Positions 16,808 through 25,751 of a stretch of 44,996 bases of DNA are shown here, piece by piece. Numbering within the stretch: the first letter of the stretch is position 1; each line of letters begins with the position of its first letter. The position numbers and the translations under genes were made by a program. This DNA comes from Crocosphaera chwakensis CCY0110 (GTDB lineage: Bacteria > Cyanobacteriota > Cyanobacteriia > Cyanobacteriales > Microcystaceae), in NCBI RefSeq assembly GCF_000169335.1, contig NZ_AAXW01000041.1, positions 1 through 44,996 on the forward strand, in the 5' to 3' direction. Under the pieces are notes generated by a model. It worked only from the letters and a program-made list of their open reading frames with translations. It did no database searches and was not told the DNA's origin.

Positions 16808-17092
16808 AGAATCTGTCGGTGGGGTAAGTTTACAAAAGTTGGCCTTGTGTATTAGTGTAAGATTTTTTTGCTTTAACTACCACCATTAGAGCGTTTTTCT
16901 AAAGGACTTTGTTCTTCTTAGATAGGATTAGGGTATATTAACTCTTTAAATAAAAATTTAATCAAGAAGATATAAACCTTGATACCTTATAGGTTCCCTA
17001 GGGATAGGGTGTCAGAAAAAAAGGAGAAGGCGTGAGCAAAAACCGCTAAAATTAATAATAGTATTTTTATTCGTTCTCCAAAGAAAAAGCCC

Positions 17093-17347
17093 ATGGTTGC
17101 ACTTGCACAAGTTGAAGATATGATTAAAGCCCAACTCCCGGATGCTCAGGTGGTAGTGCGGGATCTGACCGGTGGAGGTGATCATCTTGAGGCGATCGTT
17201 GTCTCTGCTGAGTTTGAAGGAAAAACCATGATTAAACAGCATCAAATCGTGTACGGCGCACTTCAAGATGCCATGGACTCCGAAGCGATTCATGCCCTTG
17301 CCTTAAAAACCTACACCCCTCAAGCTTGGGAAGCAGCCCGACAATAA
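17093..17347 (+). CDS. bolA: BolA family protein
   Basis: 84 residues, the whole BolA fold: DLTGGGDHLEAIVVSAEFEGKTMIKQHQIVYGAL contains the conserved His pair region and the helix-turn-helix-like segment. BolA proteins bind a [2Fe-2S] cluster together with monothiol CGFS glutaredoxins. Just such a gene follows 146 nt downstream on the same strand, which supports a shared job in iron-sulfur handling. Shine-Dalgarno is weak. The gap between the two genes holds no clear terminator. Confidence 0.92.
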   Translation: MVALAQVEDMIKAQLPDAQVVVRDLTGGGDHLEAIVVSAEFEGKTMIKQHQIVYGALQDAMDSEAIHALALKTYTPQAWEAARQ

Positions 17348-17493
17348 ATACTATCTGTACTGAGATAACCTTGTTATAAAGGTAGGTGCTGATTCGTCTA
17401 TCTAGCCCTGATAGACTTAACAGACAACACGATTCTCTTCCTCACAGATCCAATAAGCCAATTATCATTAAATAAATCCCTCCAGGAGCAAGT

Positions 17494-17817
17494 ATGAACC
17501 CAGAAACCAAAGAAAAAATTGACCAAATGGTTAACGATCACAAAATCTTGGTCTTTATGAAAGGTAATAAGTTAATGCCTCAATGTGGCTTTTCTAACAA
17601 TGTGGTACAAATTTTGGGTACCCTTGGTGTTCCTTTTGAAACTGTAGACGTTTTAGCTGATCCTGAAATTCGTCAAGGAATTAAAGAGTATTCCAACTGG
17701 CCAACTATTCCCCAAGTTTATATTAACGGGGAATTTGTTGGTGGCTCTGATATTATGATCGAGATGTATCAAAATGGTGAGCTACAACAAATGGTAGAAG
17801 TAGCTTTGGCTTCTTAA
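17494..17817 (+). CDS. grxD: Monothiol glutaredoxin (Grx4/CGFS type)
   Basis: 107 residues. The active site is Cys31 in PQCGFSNN, and Lys23 and the block WPTIPQVYINGEFVGGSDI form the glutathione site. CGFS glutaredoxins bridge a [2Fe-2S] cluster as dimers or as heterodimers with BolA. CAGGAG sits about 5 nt before the ATG. The upstream bolA makes a BolA-Grx unit likely. Confidence 0.95.
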   Translation: MNPETKEKIDQMVNDHKILVFMKGNKLMPQCGFSNNVVQILGTLGVPFETVDVLADPEIRQGIKEYSNWPTIPQVYINGEFVGGSDIMIEMYQNGELQQMVEVALAS

Positions 17818-17842
17818 AAAAAATAAGCCCGCACAAGCGGGC
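17815..17842 (-). terminator. Hairpin terminator between grxD and the DUF6761 gene
   Basis: GCCCGC/GCGGGC stem (17827-17842), loop of 4. On the minus strand it is followed by TTATTTTTTTT, overlapping the grxD stop codon, so it best ends minus-strand transcription from 17934-18185. In the plus direction the stem is equally strong but the T tail is poor. Confidence 0.75.
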
Positions 17843-17933
17843 TGTAGTTCTCTGCCATAATTCTTTCAGGTCAAAATTTAGGATATTCATAGTCTTTTTT
17901 CTTTATTCTTGACCGAAAACATAAATATGGTCA

Positions 17934-18185
17934 TTATCGATAATAATCAGTCTCACGTTCTAGAGCAGTAAACTCAAAATTAGAAGGATCGCGGAAAAAA
18001 CGCCAAGCGTCCTCTTCTAAACGATGAATTAAATAGGGTTCTAAAACATTTACCTGTCGCAGACAAGCAAGATAGCCATCCATATAACATTGAATTTCAT
18101 CAAAGCGACGGCCTCGGTTCCATAGCTCCACCATGCCGTCTGTGAGATTTTGGTAATAACGAATTGCCAAGGGATGTTGCAGCAT
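17934..18185 (-). CDS. DUF6761 family conserved cyanobacterial protein
   Basis: 83 residues, all helical and charged, no signal or membrane segment. Blocks such as HPLAIRYYQNLTDGMVELW, RFDEIQCYMDGYLACLR and YLIHRLEEDAWRFFRDPSNFE are strongly conserved in cyanobacteria as I recall, but the function is not known. Convergent with grxD, with a hairpin terminator between them. Confidence 0.75.
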   Translation of the reverse strand: MLQHPLAIRYYQNLTDGMVELWNRGRRFDEIQCYMDGYLACLRQVNVLEPYLIHRLEEDAWRFFRDPSNFEFTALERETDYYR

Positions 18186-18506
18186 AATCGATGAATAGGA
18201 ATAATTTCAAAAGGCGTTGATACAAAATAAATGACTTAATCTTAATGAATCATTAAGAGAAAAACAAGCTACAATATTAAGTAAATCAAAAATTTAAGAA
18301 AATCTTACCAGTTCGGTATTTTACATTCTATCTCTGTCTTATCCATTTGAAAACCGTACAGGTAACTTGATCAAGACAAGAATGAATTTTATAGAATCTT
18401 AAGGTTTTCTTAGGAAATGCCCAAAAGCAGCGTAGCCGATGTTACAAATTCTTGACAATAGGTTTGTTACGCTAATGACTGTCAAATTAGAAGGACGAAA
18501 ACTAAG
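18186..18506. other. Divergent intergenic region upstream of the response regulator
   Basis: 321 nt between divergent genes. AT-rich with no ORF of note. It must contain promoters for both sides; no -35/-10 pair is convincing. The last part carries AAGGA (18491-18495), the probable ribosome binding site for the GTG at 18507. Confidence 0.4.
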
Positions 18507-19286
18507 GTGAGTCTCATTTATACCGCTATTGTTGAGGGGAATCCTCATCTACGCTCATTATTAGGTTGGCATCTGCAACAAGCAGGTTATACAGCGCAAC
18601 AATGCGCCAATCTGCAACAAGCCCGCAGTGTCTTTAACCGTCGCCAACCCACCTTAGTAATCCTTGACGCTGATCTATCTGACGGAGATCCTCTAGAATT
18701 GTGCCGGTGGCTTCATCAACAACGGCAATCGATGATTCTTATTTTATCGGCCCGCAACACAGAAAAAGATATTGTCAGAGGGTTAAATGCAGGAGCGGAC
18801 GATTACCTGACCAAACCCTTCGGAATGCAGGAATTTATGGCTAGGGTTGAAGCCTTAATTAGACGGGTTCGCGTGGCTGCTGCTCCTTTGTTCCTAGATT
18901 ATGGTGACCTAAAAATTGATTTAGTACAACGTCGGGTTCAGTTCCAGGGACATTTTGTGGATTTGACCCCCCAAGAATTTAGCTTATTGTACGTCCTTGC
19001 CCAAGCAGAAGGAAATCCTCTCAGTCGCTCAGAATTACTGCAAAGAGCTTGGCCAGAAGCGATTGATAATCCCCGTACCATTGACACCCATGTTTTGTCC
19101 TTACGGAAGAAAATTGAAACCGATCCTCGTCAACCTAGTTTAATTCAAACGGTTCGCAATGTCGGTTATCGATTCAACTCAGAAGTCATACAAGAGTCCT
19201 CTGCTTCTCCTAAGACTTCGACCACAACTCAATCAGCCAAAATAGCAGCAGTTGAGCCAATTAATATTAACAAGTTATCCTCATAA
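18507..19286 (+). CDS. OmpR/PhoB-type response regulator with degenerate acidic pocket
   Basis: 259 residues. The receiver keeps Asp54 (VILDADLSDGD), a Ser in the Thr position (LILSARN) and Lys103 (LTKPFG). Where the usual Asp-Asp pair after strand 1 should be, it has Glu10-Gly-Asn (AIVEGNPHL). The winged-helix output domain is complete (VDLTPQEFSLLYVLAQ, RTIDTHVLSLRKKIE, VRNVGYRF). A Ser/Thr-rich tail of ~35 residues follows. GTG start. No kinase is adjacent. The altered pocket hints at weak or no metal-dependent phosphorylation, as proposed for regulators such as NblR; I cannot assign it to a named protein. Confidence 0.85.
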   Translation: MSLIYTAIVEGNPHLRSLLGWHLQQAGYTAQQCANLQQARSVFNRRQPTLVILDADLSDGDPLELCRWLHQQRQSMILILSARNTEKDIVRGLNAGADDYLTKPFGMQEFMARVEALIRRVRVAAAPLFLDYGDLKIDLVQRRVQFQGHFVDLTPQEFSLLYVLAQAEGNPLSRSELLQRAWPEAIDNPRTIDTHVLSLRKKIETDPRQPSLIQTVRNVGYRFNSEVIQESSASPKTSTTTQSAKIAAVEPININKLSS

Positions 19287-19417
19287 TATCCTTTCTAATA
19301 AATTTTAGATGGGGACTGAGCAAAACTTTTTTGTCAATCGTTATCAGTCTATAGCTAGATGTAAAGTCAATTTGATTTAAGGAGAATATTGACAAGACGC
19401 AACCAGTTTAGTTCTCC

Positions 19418-21004
19418 ATGAAAGAAATAGCTATAGCCCACATAAATGACTTAGAAAATGGTCAAATGCAGCAAATAGCTGTTAACGATACACAAATATT
19501 ACTCTCTAAAATCAACGATAAATTTTATGCAACTGGAGCATTTTGTCCTCACTCTGGCGCACCTTTAGAAAAAGGAATTTTATCCGAAGAAAGGATAGTT
19601 TGTCCTTGGCATAATGCTTGTTTTAATGCGATCGCAGGGCAACAAGAAGAACCACCAGGGTTAGACTCTTTATTCGTTTATGTGACTAGAGTTGAAGGGG
19701 AAGAAGTATTCGTTCAGTTACCTGACGAGACATCCCATCATCGCACCCTAGAAATGGCTCAATATGTTCCGAATGTAGATAATCGCACTTTTGTTATTTT
19801 AGGTGCCGGTACAGCCGGAATCAACGCAGTAGAAACATTACGACAAGAAGGGTTTCAGGGTAAAGTCATTTTGATTAGTGCCGAAGAAATATTACCTTAC
19901 GATCGCACACAATTAAGTAAGAAGTATCTACAGGGGAAAACGAGAGAGAATGCTTTATCTTTACGCAGTCAGGAATTTTACGCTCAACATGATATCGAAT
20001 TAAAATTGGGCAAAATTGTAACTAAAGTCAACCCGTTAAAGAAAATGCTGACTTTTGACGATAATTCCTGTCTTGAATATGATTCTTTACTATTAGCTAC
20101 AGGCGGAAAAGCTAAAAAATTAAATGTAGCCGGGTCAAATTTAGCTAATATATTCACGTTACGTCAACTAGAAGATGTTAACTTCATCTTAGAAACGGCT
20201 AAAGATGTCAAAAACGTTTTAATTATTGGTTCGAGTTTTATTGGTATGGAAGCAGCAGCTAGTTTAACTCAGCAAGGACTAAACGTTACAGTGGTTTCTC
20301 CTAATGATGTTCCTTTCAAAAAAATATTGGGGGATAAGTTAGGTAAGATGTTTCAAAAACTCCACGAAACCAACGGTGTCACCTTTAAACTTGGCACAAA
20401 AGCGGTTGAATTTAATGGCGAGAAAAAAGTAGAGTCAGCCAAATTAGAAAATGGAGAAACCATTCCCACTGATCTCGTTATTGTTGGTATTGGTGTGGTT
20501 CCAAATACAGACTATCTAACAGACAGTGATCTCAAAGCAGAAGATAACAGTATCGCTGTTAACCAATATTTACAGACTAACATCGAAGATATTTATGCTG
20601 CGGGGGATATTGCTCTATTTCCTTATTTACCTATGGAAAAATCAACTCGTATCGAACATTGGCGACTCGCAGCACAACACGGACGTATTGCAGCTAAAAA
20701 TATGTTAGGTCATAATCAATTGCAAGACGTTTCTGAAATTGTGCCTTTCTTTTGGTCAGGACAATATAACTTAAAATTGCGTTATGTCGGACACGCTGAA
20801 CAATGGGATGAAATAGCGATCGATGGCGATTTAGATCAACCAGAGTTTCTAGCATTTTATCTCCAAAATAATAAAATTATGGCAGTAGCAGGAGTCAACA
20901 GGGATCAAGATATAGCTGCTATCTCCGAATCAATGCGCCAACAAAAAATGACCGATGCAACCACAGTTAAGACTCAAAAAATTAACTGGATTCAGAGGGT
21001 TTGA
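19418..21004 (+). CDS. Rieske-domain FAD/NAD(P)-dependent oxidoreductase (AIF-like reductase)
   Basis: 528 residues. The N-terminal Rieske domain has Cys43-x-His45 (CPHSGAPL) and Cys62-x2-His65 (CPWHNACF). From ~118 comes a two-dinucleotide reductase: GAGTAGINAVETL for FAD, ATGG, GSSFIGMEAA for NAD(P)H and IYAAGDIA near the end. The C-terminal domain with EHWRLAAQHGR is the AIF/ferredoxin-reductase dimer type. A cytosolic electron-transfer role is likely; the acceptor is unknown. It is like the human AIFL architecture. The start is ATG 19418, though GGAG is ~35 nt upstream, so the ribosome site is weak. Confidence 0.88.
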   Translation: MKEIAIAHINDLENGQMQQIAVNDTQILLSKINDKFYATGAFCPHSGAPLEKGILSEERIVCPWHNACFNAIAGQQEEPPGLDSLFVYVTRVEGEEVFVQLPDETSHHRTLEMAQYVPNVDNRTFVILGAGTAGINAVETLRQEGFQGKVILISAEEILPYDRTQLSKKYLQGKTRENALSLRSQEFYAQHDIELKLGKIVTKVNPLKKMLTFDDNSCLEYDSLLLATGGKAKKLNVAGSNLANIFTLRQLEDVNFILETAKDVKNVLIIGSSFIGMEAAASLTQQGLNVTVVSPNDVPFKKILGDKLGKMFQKLHETNGVTFKLGTKAVEFNGEKKVESAKLENGETIPTDLVIVGIGVVPNTDYLTDSDLKAEDNSIAVNQYLQTNIEDIYAAGDIALFPYLPMEKSTRIEHWRLAAQHGRIAAKNMLGHNQLQDVSEIVPFFWSGQYNLKLRYVGHAEQWDEIAIDGDLDQPEFLAFYLQNNKIMAVAGVNRDQDIAAISESMRQQKMTDATTVKTQKINWIQRV

Positions 21005-21049
21005 TATAATTAATTGATAATATATTAGGTGGTCATAAATAAACGTAAA

Positions 21050-21111
21050 GTGGGCAATACTAAGAAAAAGCTTACAAACCTTAACTAGAAACTATTTAAG
21101 ACATTGCCCAC
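21050..21111. repeat. Inverted repeat with GTGGGCAAT ends
   Basis: GTGGGCAAT (21050-21058) and its exact complement ATTGCCCAC (21103-21111) enclose 44 nt containing a smaller A-rich region. It lies between convergent genes. It resembles short palindromic repeats common in cyanobacterial genomes and may also act as a bidirectional terminator. Confidence 0.5.
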
Positions 21112-21151
21112 CCTACAAGTTTTATTCATTTAATTATGCCTACCTACTTAG

Positions 21152-22372
21152 TTATTCTTCAGTTAATAATAATTGTGCTGCTTCCAACATATCATTCCTA
21201 ATATCCTTAATGTCCTCTTGATTATTAAGATAGGTTTTTAATGCTTCGATGGGATCTAAACTTTTTCCGATTCCTAATTCTGGTAAACGAGGACGAGACA
21301 ATTGACTAATAATTTCAGGGCGAATAGTATAACTATGGGCAGTCTTTAATGCTTCATGAATCACACTATTATTAATGAGTTCTAACTGTTCAGAACGAAT
21401 CTGATAATTTACCCTTACTACTGTATTTTCAATGGTCTTTTTTTCAATGGCTTTCACCAAGGCAGCTTGAGGATCTTCTGCTTGGGAAATATCAACTTTT
21501 ATGGTTAAAAAAGGACGAGCCGGTAAAGAACAAAAATCCCAATTAGCTTTACCTTTTTCCAGGTCAATTAAAATATAACCTTTTTCTTCTTTTTCTTCAC
21601 TAAAATCAACCCTTTCTATACTTCCTGGATAAATTACAGGGGGATCATTACTAGGATTAAGATTTTGATGTTTATGAACATGACCAAGAGCAACATAATC
21701 AAATTCAGGACGTATTAATAAAGAAATAGGAATGGTAAACCCTCGACCCACGGCTAAGAATTGTTCTGCCCCAAATCTGGCACGATTAACCATTAAATGA
21801 CCTAATAAAATAGTAGGAAGATTAGGATCTAATTTTCTAATTTCTTCTTCTAAAACAGGCTCTAATGCTTTGATTAATAACTGGTTAATTTCATCTAAAG
21901 ATAACCCTTCCGTTTTGGATTTAGTTAATAAAGAAGAGCGAGTTAACCAGGGTAAAGTTATTACTTGAATATCACCATTATTAGTAGTTATTTTATGGGT
22001 AATTAAGTTATCTCCGACAATAAAACCAGGAACGGCTAAGGTGCGATAAATACATAAACTTGCCCCTCCATTTCCTTGTGAATGTTGGTCATGATTTCCG
22101 ACTAATAAAATAGTAGGAATATTAGCATCAGCCAATCGTCGAAATTGAGCAGCAAACGCTTCTTGAATATAAGGTGCAGGAGTCGCATCAGGAAAAGCAT
22201 CACCCCCAAATAAAACCAGGTCAACGGGTTCATTAATTGCTCGATCAATACATAACTTTAAACAATTAATAAAGTCTTCTAAACGGGTATTTAAGCCAGT
22301 TTTTGGGTTAATTTTTCCGTGAGAAAAACCGCTACCGAGATGAATATCTGAAAAATGAAGAACTTTAATCAT
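21152..22372 (-). CDS. sbcD: SbcD/Mre11-like DNA repair exonuclease subunit
   Basis: 406 residues. Calcineurin-like phosphoesterase motifs appear in order: DIHLG (9-13), GGDAF, GNHDQ, GHLM and GHVHKH, the five blocks that bind two Mn ions. The C-terminal region with PGSIERVDFSEEKEEKGY is the SbcD/Mre11 cap. ATG at 22372 is chosen over 22390 since the protein then starts MIKVLHFSDIHLG. SbcD normally works with the SbcC ATPase in double-strand break and hairpin cleavage; no sbcC is in the window. Confidence 0.87.
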   Translation of the reverse strand: MIKVLHFSDIHLGSGFSHGKINPKTGLNTRLEDFINCLKLCIDRAINEPVDLVLFGGDAFPDATPAPYIQEAFAAQFRRLADANIPTILLVGNHDQHSQGNGGASLCIYRTLAVPGFIVGDNLITHKITTNNGDIQVITLPWLTRSSLLTKSKTEGLSLDEINQLLIKALEPVLEEEIRKLDPNLPTILLGHLMVNRARFGAEQFLAVGRGFTIPISLLIRPEFDYVALGHVHKHQNLNPSNDPPVIYPGSIERVDFSEEKEEKGYILIDLEKGKANWDFCSLPARPFLTIKVDISQAEDPQAALVKAIEKKTIENTVVRVNYQIRSEQLELINNSVIHEALKTAHSYTIRPEIISQLSRPRLPELGIGKSLDPIEALKTYLNNQEDIKDIRNDMLEAAQLLLTEE

Positions 22373-22430
22373 AGTGGAAGTTATTATCAATAAGATTCAG
22401 TATTACTTCTAAATTGATACATAGAAGTCT

Positions 22431-22613
22431 TTACAACATTTTTATTCGAGATAGCATTTGTTTAGCATTTTCGTCCTTATAAATGTGATGAAACAATTTT
22501 GGCACCCATTCTAATGTAACATTAGGACTAAGACTTAACGATTCAATTTTGTCAAGAAACAGATGTACTTGTTCATCTAAGTTAGAAACAGACTTATTTT
22601 CGTAGTTTACCAA
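22431..22613 (-). CDS. Possible small protein, unrecognised
   Basis: 60 codons from a TTG. The composition is plausible (SNLDEQVHLFLDKIESLSLS, then LEWVPKLFHHIYKDENAKQML), helical and soluble. The frame stays open upstream into the end of the VOC gene but has no ATG or GTG, so either TTG is used or it is a gene remnant. No clear ribosome site. It lies between the VOC gene and sbcD, same strand. Confidence 0.3.
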   Translation of the reverse strand: MVNYENKSVSNLDEQVHLFLDKIESLSLSPNVTLEWVPKLFHHIYKDENAKQMLSRIKML

Positions 22614-22654
22614 GTTTAAAACTTTGTTTAAATGATATTTAACCTCGCTAATAT

Positions 22655-23023
22655 TTAGGAAGATTGATGTAAAATTAAACGATTACCATCGGGATCGTAA
22701 GTATAAATTTCTTGACCATGAGAAGCTACATTAATCTTGCCGTCAGGAGGATAACCCATGTTAGTTAAAAGAGCGATCGCTTTTTCTAAGTTTTCCACTT
22801 CTAAACACAAACTTAAACCACTTCTTGCTGAATTATTAAACTCAGTTTCATGGCTACCTTTAGGCTGAAAAATCCCCAACCGTAACCCCAATAAGTTAAA
22901 TTGTGCATAACGTTTTGGTTCATAAGGATGGGGTTGTTGGGATAATAAGTTACTGTAAAAATCAACGACTAAATCAAAATTACTTGTCCCCAACGCCACA
23001 AAAGCAGTGCTATATTGCAACAT
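22655..23023 (-). CDS. VOC superfamily (glyoxalase/dioxygenase-like) protein
   Basis: 122 residues with the paired beta-alpha-beta3 modules of the vicinal oxygen chelate fold: FVALGTSNFDLVVDFYSNLLS at the start and GQEIYTYDPDGNRLILHQ at the end, the latter holding the usual acid-metal strand. Single-domain VOC proteins act as dimers. Substrate unknown. It begins 2 nt after the map stop codon and so is co-transcribed with it. Confidence 0.82.
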   Translation of the reverse strand: MLQYSTAFVALGTSNFDLVVDFYSNLLSQQPHPYEPKRYAQFNLLGLRLGIFQPKGSHETEFNNSARSGLSLCLEVENLEKAIALLTNMGYPPDGKINVASHGQEIYTYDPDGNRLILHQSS

Positions 23024-23025
23024 TT

Positions 23026-23787
23026 TTAATCAGAAAGGGTTAAAATTTCTACTCCTGTTTCAGTCACAGCAATGGTATGTTCAAATTGTGCCGATAACTT
23101 ACCATCTTTAGTAATGGCAGTCCAACCATCTTCTAAAATGACAGCTTCCCACGTACCTTCATTAATCATGGGTTCAATGGTAAATACCATCCCAGATCGT
23201 AGTTTTTTGCCCTTTCCTCGCTTGCCATAATGGGGGACTTGGGGGGCCGTATGAAAGATATTACTCACGCCGTGGCCGACAAAATCTCTCACCACAGAGA
23301 ATCCTTGAGGTTCGGCACATTCTTGAATGGCAGCACCGATGTCACCAATTCTTGATCCTGGTTTAACAGTTTGAATCGCCTCCATTAAACATTTTTCGGT
23401 CACTTCAACCAATCTTTGAGCCAAAGGAGAGGGAGTCCCCACAAAGAAAGTTCTTGAAGTATCCCCGTGATAACCATCTAAAATGGGAGTCACATCAATG
23501 TTAATAATATCGCCGTCTTGAAGGATTTGTTTTGCATTAGGAATACCATGACAAACTACATGATTAACACTGGTACAAATAGATTTAGGAAAGCCATGAT
23601 AGCCTAAAGGTGCGCTAGTTGCACCGTGGGCTTGTGTCCATTTTTCCGCTTCATCATTAATTTCTAGAGTGCTAACCCCTGGTTTCACCATATCGGCTAA
23701 ATGGTCTAACAGTTGAGCAGCTAAACGTCCAGCCCGACGCATTTTTTCAATTTCTCGTTTCGATAATAAGGTAATGGTTTCTCCCAT
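23026..23787 (-). CDS. map: Methionine aminopeptidase type I
   Basis: 253 residues. The dinuclear metal site is complete: Asp in NIDVTPILDGYHGDTSRTF (two Asp), His in GHGVSNIFHTAPQ, Glu in TIEPMI and Glu in AQFEHTIAV. The substrate-site His is in VVCHGIPN. It removes the initiator Met from nascent proteins. It is the first gene of a minus-strand pair with the VOC gene. Cyanobacteria often carry several map paralogues, so essentiality is not implied. Confidence 0.95.
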   Translation of the reverse strand: MGETITLLSKREIEKMRRAGRLAAQLLDHLADMVKPGVSTLEINDEAEKWTQAHGATSAPLGYHGFPKSICTSVNHVVCHGIPNAKQILQDGDIINIDVTPILDGYHGDTSRTFFVGTPSPLAQRLVEVTEKCLMEAIQTVKPGSRIGDIGAAIQECAEPQGFSVVRDFVGHGVSNIFHTAPQVPHYGKRGKGKKLRSGMVFTIEPMINEGTWEAVILEDGWTAITKDGKLSAQFEHTIAVTETGVEILTLSD

Positions 23788-23880
23788 GTTTTCGATGTGA
23801 AATTAACTAATAATGGTTTTTTCCATGATACCAAATTTCCCGATCATAAAGACTTGAGATTATCTCTTGACCCAGAAGAA

Positions 23881-24300
23881 TTACTCAAATAAATTGAGCG
23901 GAAAATGACCGTAGATTCCAACTAAATTATGATTATCGGATTGACAAGAAAGTAAGACTCCACGGTAACTTCCTGTATAATAATCAACATAGTAAGACAT
24001 CGTTTCAGTATTAAATTTAATATAGATAGGAGTTTGTCTTGGTGCTGTTAGAGAGGGTTCTAACTTCTCAGATATTCCTAAAGCTTTTAAATAACTTTTA
24101 AGGGTTTTAAATCCTTCTTGAAAGCTATCAGCGCAAATACCAATGTTCTCAGTGACACACAAATCTGAAACAATTTTAATAGCTTGCCGTAATTTATGTT
24201 TATCTGCTTCAAAATCTACAATTTTAATTTGGAGACAGCTATATTCTTTAAGAATTGTGAGAGCTTCCTCTACGCTTAAGTTAGTATTAGTTTGACTCAT
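23881..24300 (-). CDS. DUF1824 family protein
   Basis: 139 residues. N-terminal helices (VEEALTILKEYSCLQ, KHKLRQAIKIVSDL) and a beta-rich C-terminus with PIYIKFNTETMSYYVDYYTGSYRGVLLSCQ and YGHFPLNLFE. The YxGxxRGVLLSCQS and final GHFPLNLF blocks match DUF1824, a cyanobacterial and plastid family of unknown function. No signal peptide or membrane span. Confidence 0.8.
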   Translation of the reverse strand: MSQTNTNLSVEEALTILKEYSCLQIKIVDFEADKHKLRQAIKIVSDLCVTENIGICADSFQEGFKTLKSYLKALGISEKLEPSLTAPRQTPIYIKFNTETMSYYVDYYTGSYRGVLLSCQSDNHNLVGIYGHFPLNLFE

Positions 24301-24791
24301 GATGGTAAGTTAAATGAATTAGTGTAGGACAAAATTGCTAACTAGATAATAATCATTTTATCCTCCCTTTGGAGCTAGGAGTCAGCAGTCAGAATTCATA
24401 TTAATAATTAAACAATGTCTTGAGTGCGTAATTTGCTTGTTCTCCTGATTTCCTTTATTGATAGGTTTCTAAAATACAATCTGAAGCAGAGTATGCTAAA
24501 CAAGTCGTGGTAAAGATTTAAGAAACCCTAAAATTGAAGTTAAGATTAATTAGTCGGACTTTGTAAACTTTACACAAATCTACAAAATTGAGTTTCATGA
24601 TCCATGCTACGACGATAAGGGTCTTCACGGAGTGAATTCCCTGATGTTTTTAAGATTCCCTGTAGTAAACTTTGTGGTGAAATCTATTCTAACTAATATT
24701 AACTCATAAATGTTATGACTTTGTGTTAAAAGTTGACTGAAGATTCCCTTCAACAGTTATGATAAAATAATGATGAGTTGTAGGCTAATAT
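24301..24791. other. Long intergenic region with repeat scraps
   Basis: 491 nt without a credible ORF. 24371-24397 is a direct-repeat patch (AGGAGTCAGCAGTCAGAATTC) of a kind often scattered in cyanobacterial genomes. TGTCTTGAGTGCGT at 24417-24430 is shared exactly with 25765-25778, the edge of the element in crtR. The 3' end should contain the promoter of the DUF2839 gene. No tRNA or sRNA is recognised. Confidence 0.5.
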
Positions 24792-25004
24792 ATGGGTGAA
24801 GCAAAACGCCGTAAAGAAGCTTTAGGAGAACAGTACGGTCAAGAAGAACGTATTTTGCCTTGGCTCCCTATTTCTAAGCGTCAAGGTCAAGCTTTTTATC
24901 AATGGACAACAAGAGGGGCTTGGGTTGGTATCGGCATTATGGTCGCTATTTGGCTAACAGTCCGTGTTGTCGGGCCTGGGTTAGGTTGGTGGAATGTTCA
25001 ATAG
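24792..25004 (+). CDS. DUF2839 family small membrane protein
   Basis: 70 residues. MGEAKRRKEALGEQYG at the start is the family's hallmark. Then comes a short linker with WLPISKRQG and one transmembrane helix (GAWVGIGIMVAIWLTVRVVGP). The family is restricted to cyanobacteria and some plastids; function unknown. The stop is 1 nt from the stop of the convergent AcpH-like gene, so no terminator fits between them. Confidence 0.85.
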   Translation: MGEAKRRKEALGEQYGQEERILPWLPISKRQGQAFYQWTTRGAWVGIGIMVAIWLTVRVVGPGLGWWNVQ

Positions 25005-25005
25005 G

Positions 25006-25599
25006 TTAAAAAGTATGACGATTTTGGTTAACATACTCAACAAGCTGAGGAAAAAACAATAGAAAATCTGATTCTAATTCATGATAGTTGTGTTGTAAAT
25101 CGTTATGAGCGATCACACAATGATTAGGTCGTTTAATTCGTTTAGCGAGTCGTTGACAGGTTCGCTTAATTCCTTCTGTTTTTTGATAAGAAACTAACCA
25201 ATTTTCTAGAATAATTCTAGGTAGAATTAACTGTAATTTTTTAGGAAGCAAATAGTAATTTTTTTGTAAAATAATATAAATGTTTTGAGCAAATGTTTCT
25301 AAATTTTCTTCAGAAAATAGACTCCAGTTTTTAGCTAAAAAATGATCATAAAAAATATCAATTAAAACTCCAGAAAATCGTCCTTGGGATTGATAAATTC
25401 TGTTTTTACTCCATTTAAAAATCTCATGGGTATCCGTAAACCTATCAACCCTAAAATGGGTTTCAATTCCTTTAATAATACCTTGAGAGTAGAGTGAACT
25501 TTCTTGATCAATTCTTCCTTTAACGAAATCTCCCAATAAATTTCCGATTTGCGATTCTGGAGTATTCTCTGCTAACAACAAATGGGCCAGATAATTCAT
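25006..25599 (-). CDS. Acyl carrier protein phosphodiesterase-like protein (AcpH/DUF479)
   Basis: 197 residues. MNYLAHLLLAENTPESQIGNLLGDFVKG at the start, then HFRVDRFTDTHE and DIFYDHFLAKNW, give the His/Asp pattern of the AcpH family, an HD-like fold that removes 4'-phosphopantetheine from ACP in E. coli. DNDL-type residues near the C-terminus are also kept (HNDLQHNYHELE). Biochemical role in cyanobacteria is unproven. Confidence 0.85.
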   Translation of the reverse strand: MNYLAHLLLAENTPESQIGNLLGDFVKGRIDQESSLYSQGIIKGIETHFRVDRFTDTHEIFKWSKNRIYQSQGRFSGVLIDIFYDHFLAKNWSLFSEENLETFAQNIYIILQKNYYLLPKKLQLILPRIILENWLVSYQKTEGIKRTCQRLAKRIKRPNHCVIAHNDLQHNYHELESDFLLFFPQLVEYVNQNRHTF

Positions 25600-25751
25600 A
25601 ATCTGTAAAAAAGGATTTATTTATGCCAATCTCTTATATCCAGGGTTAAAATTAAAGTTATTTTAACATAGTTTTTAAATTCCCATAGTATGTTAAACAA
25701 TTAGAGGTCAATGATTCTTGACCTCTACACAGATAATTATTACCATTTTTC

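Noticed and set aside
16860..17092. Search for a tRNA or structured RNA upstream of bolA
   Set aside because: No cloverleaf, TTCGA-type arm or other RNA gene hallmark seen.
24371..24397. CRISPR-like short direct repeats
   Set aside because: Only a couple of imperfect AGTCAG units without spacers; a common low-complexity repeat scrap.
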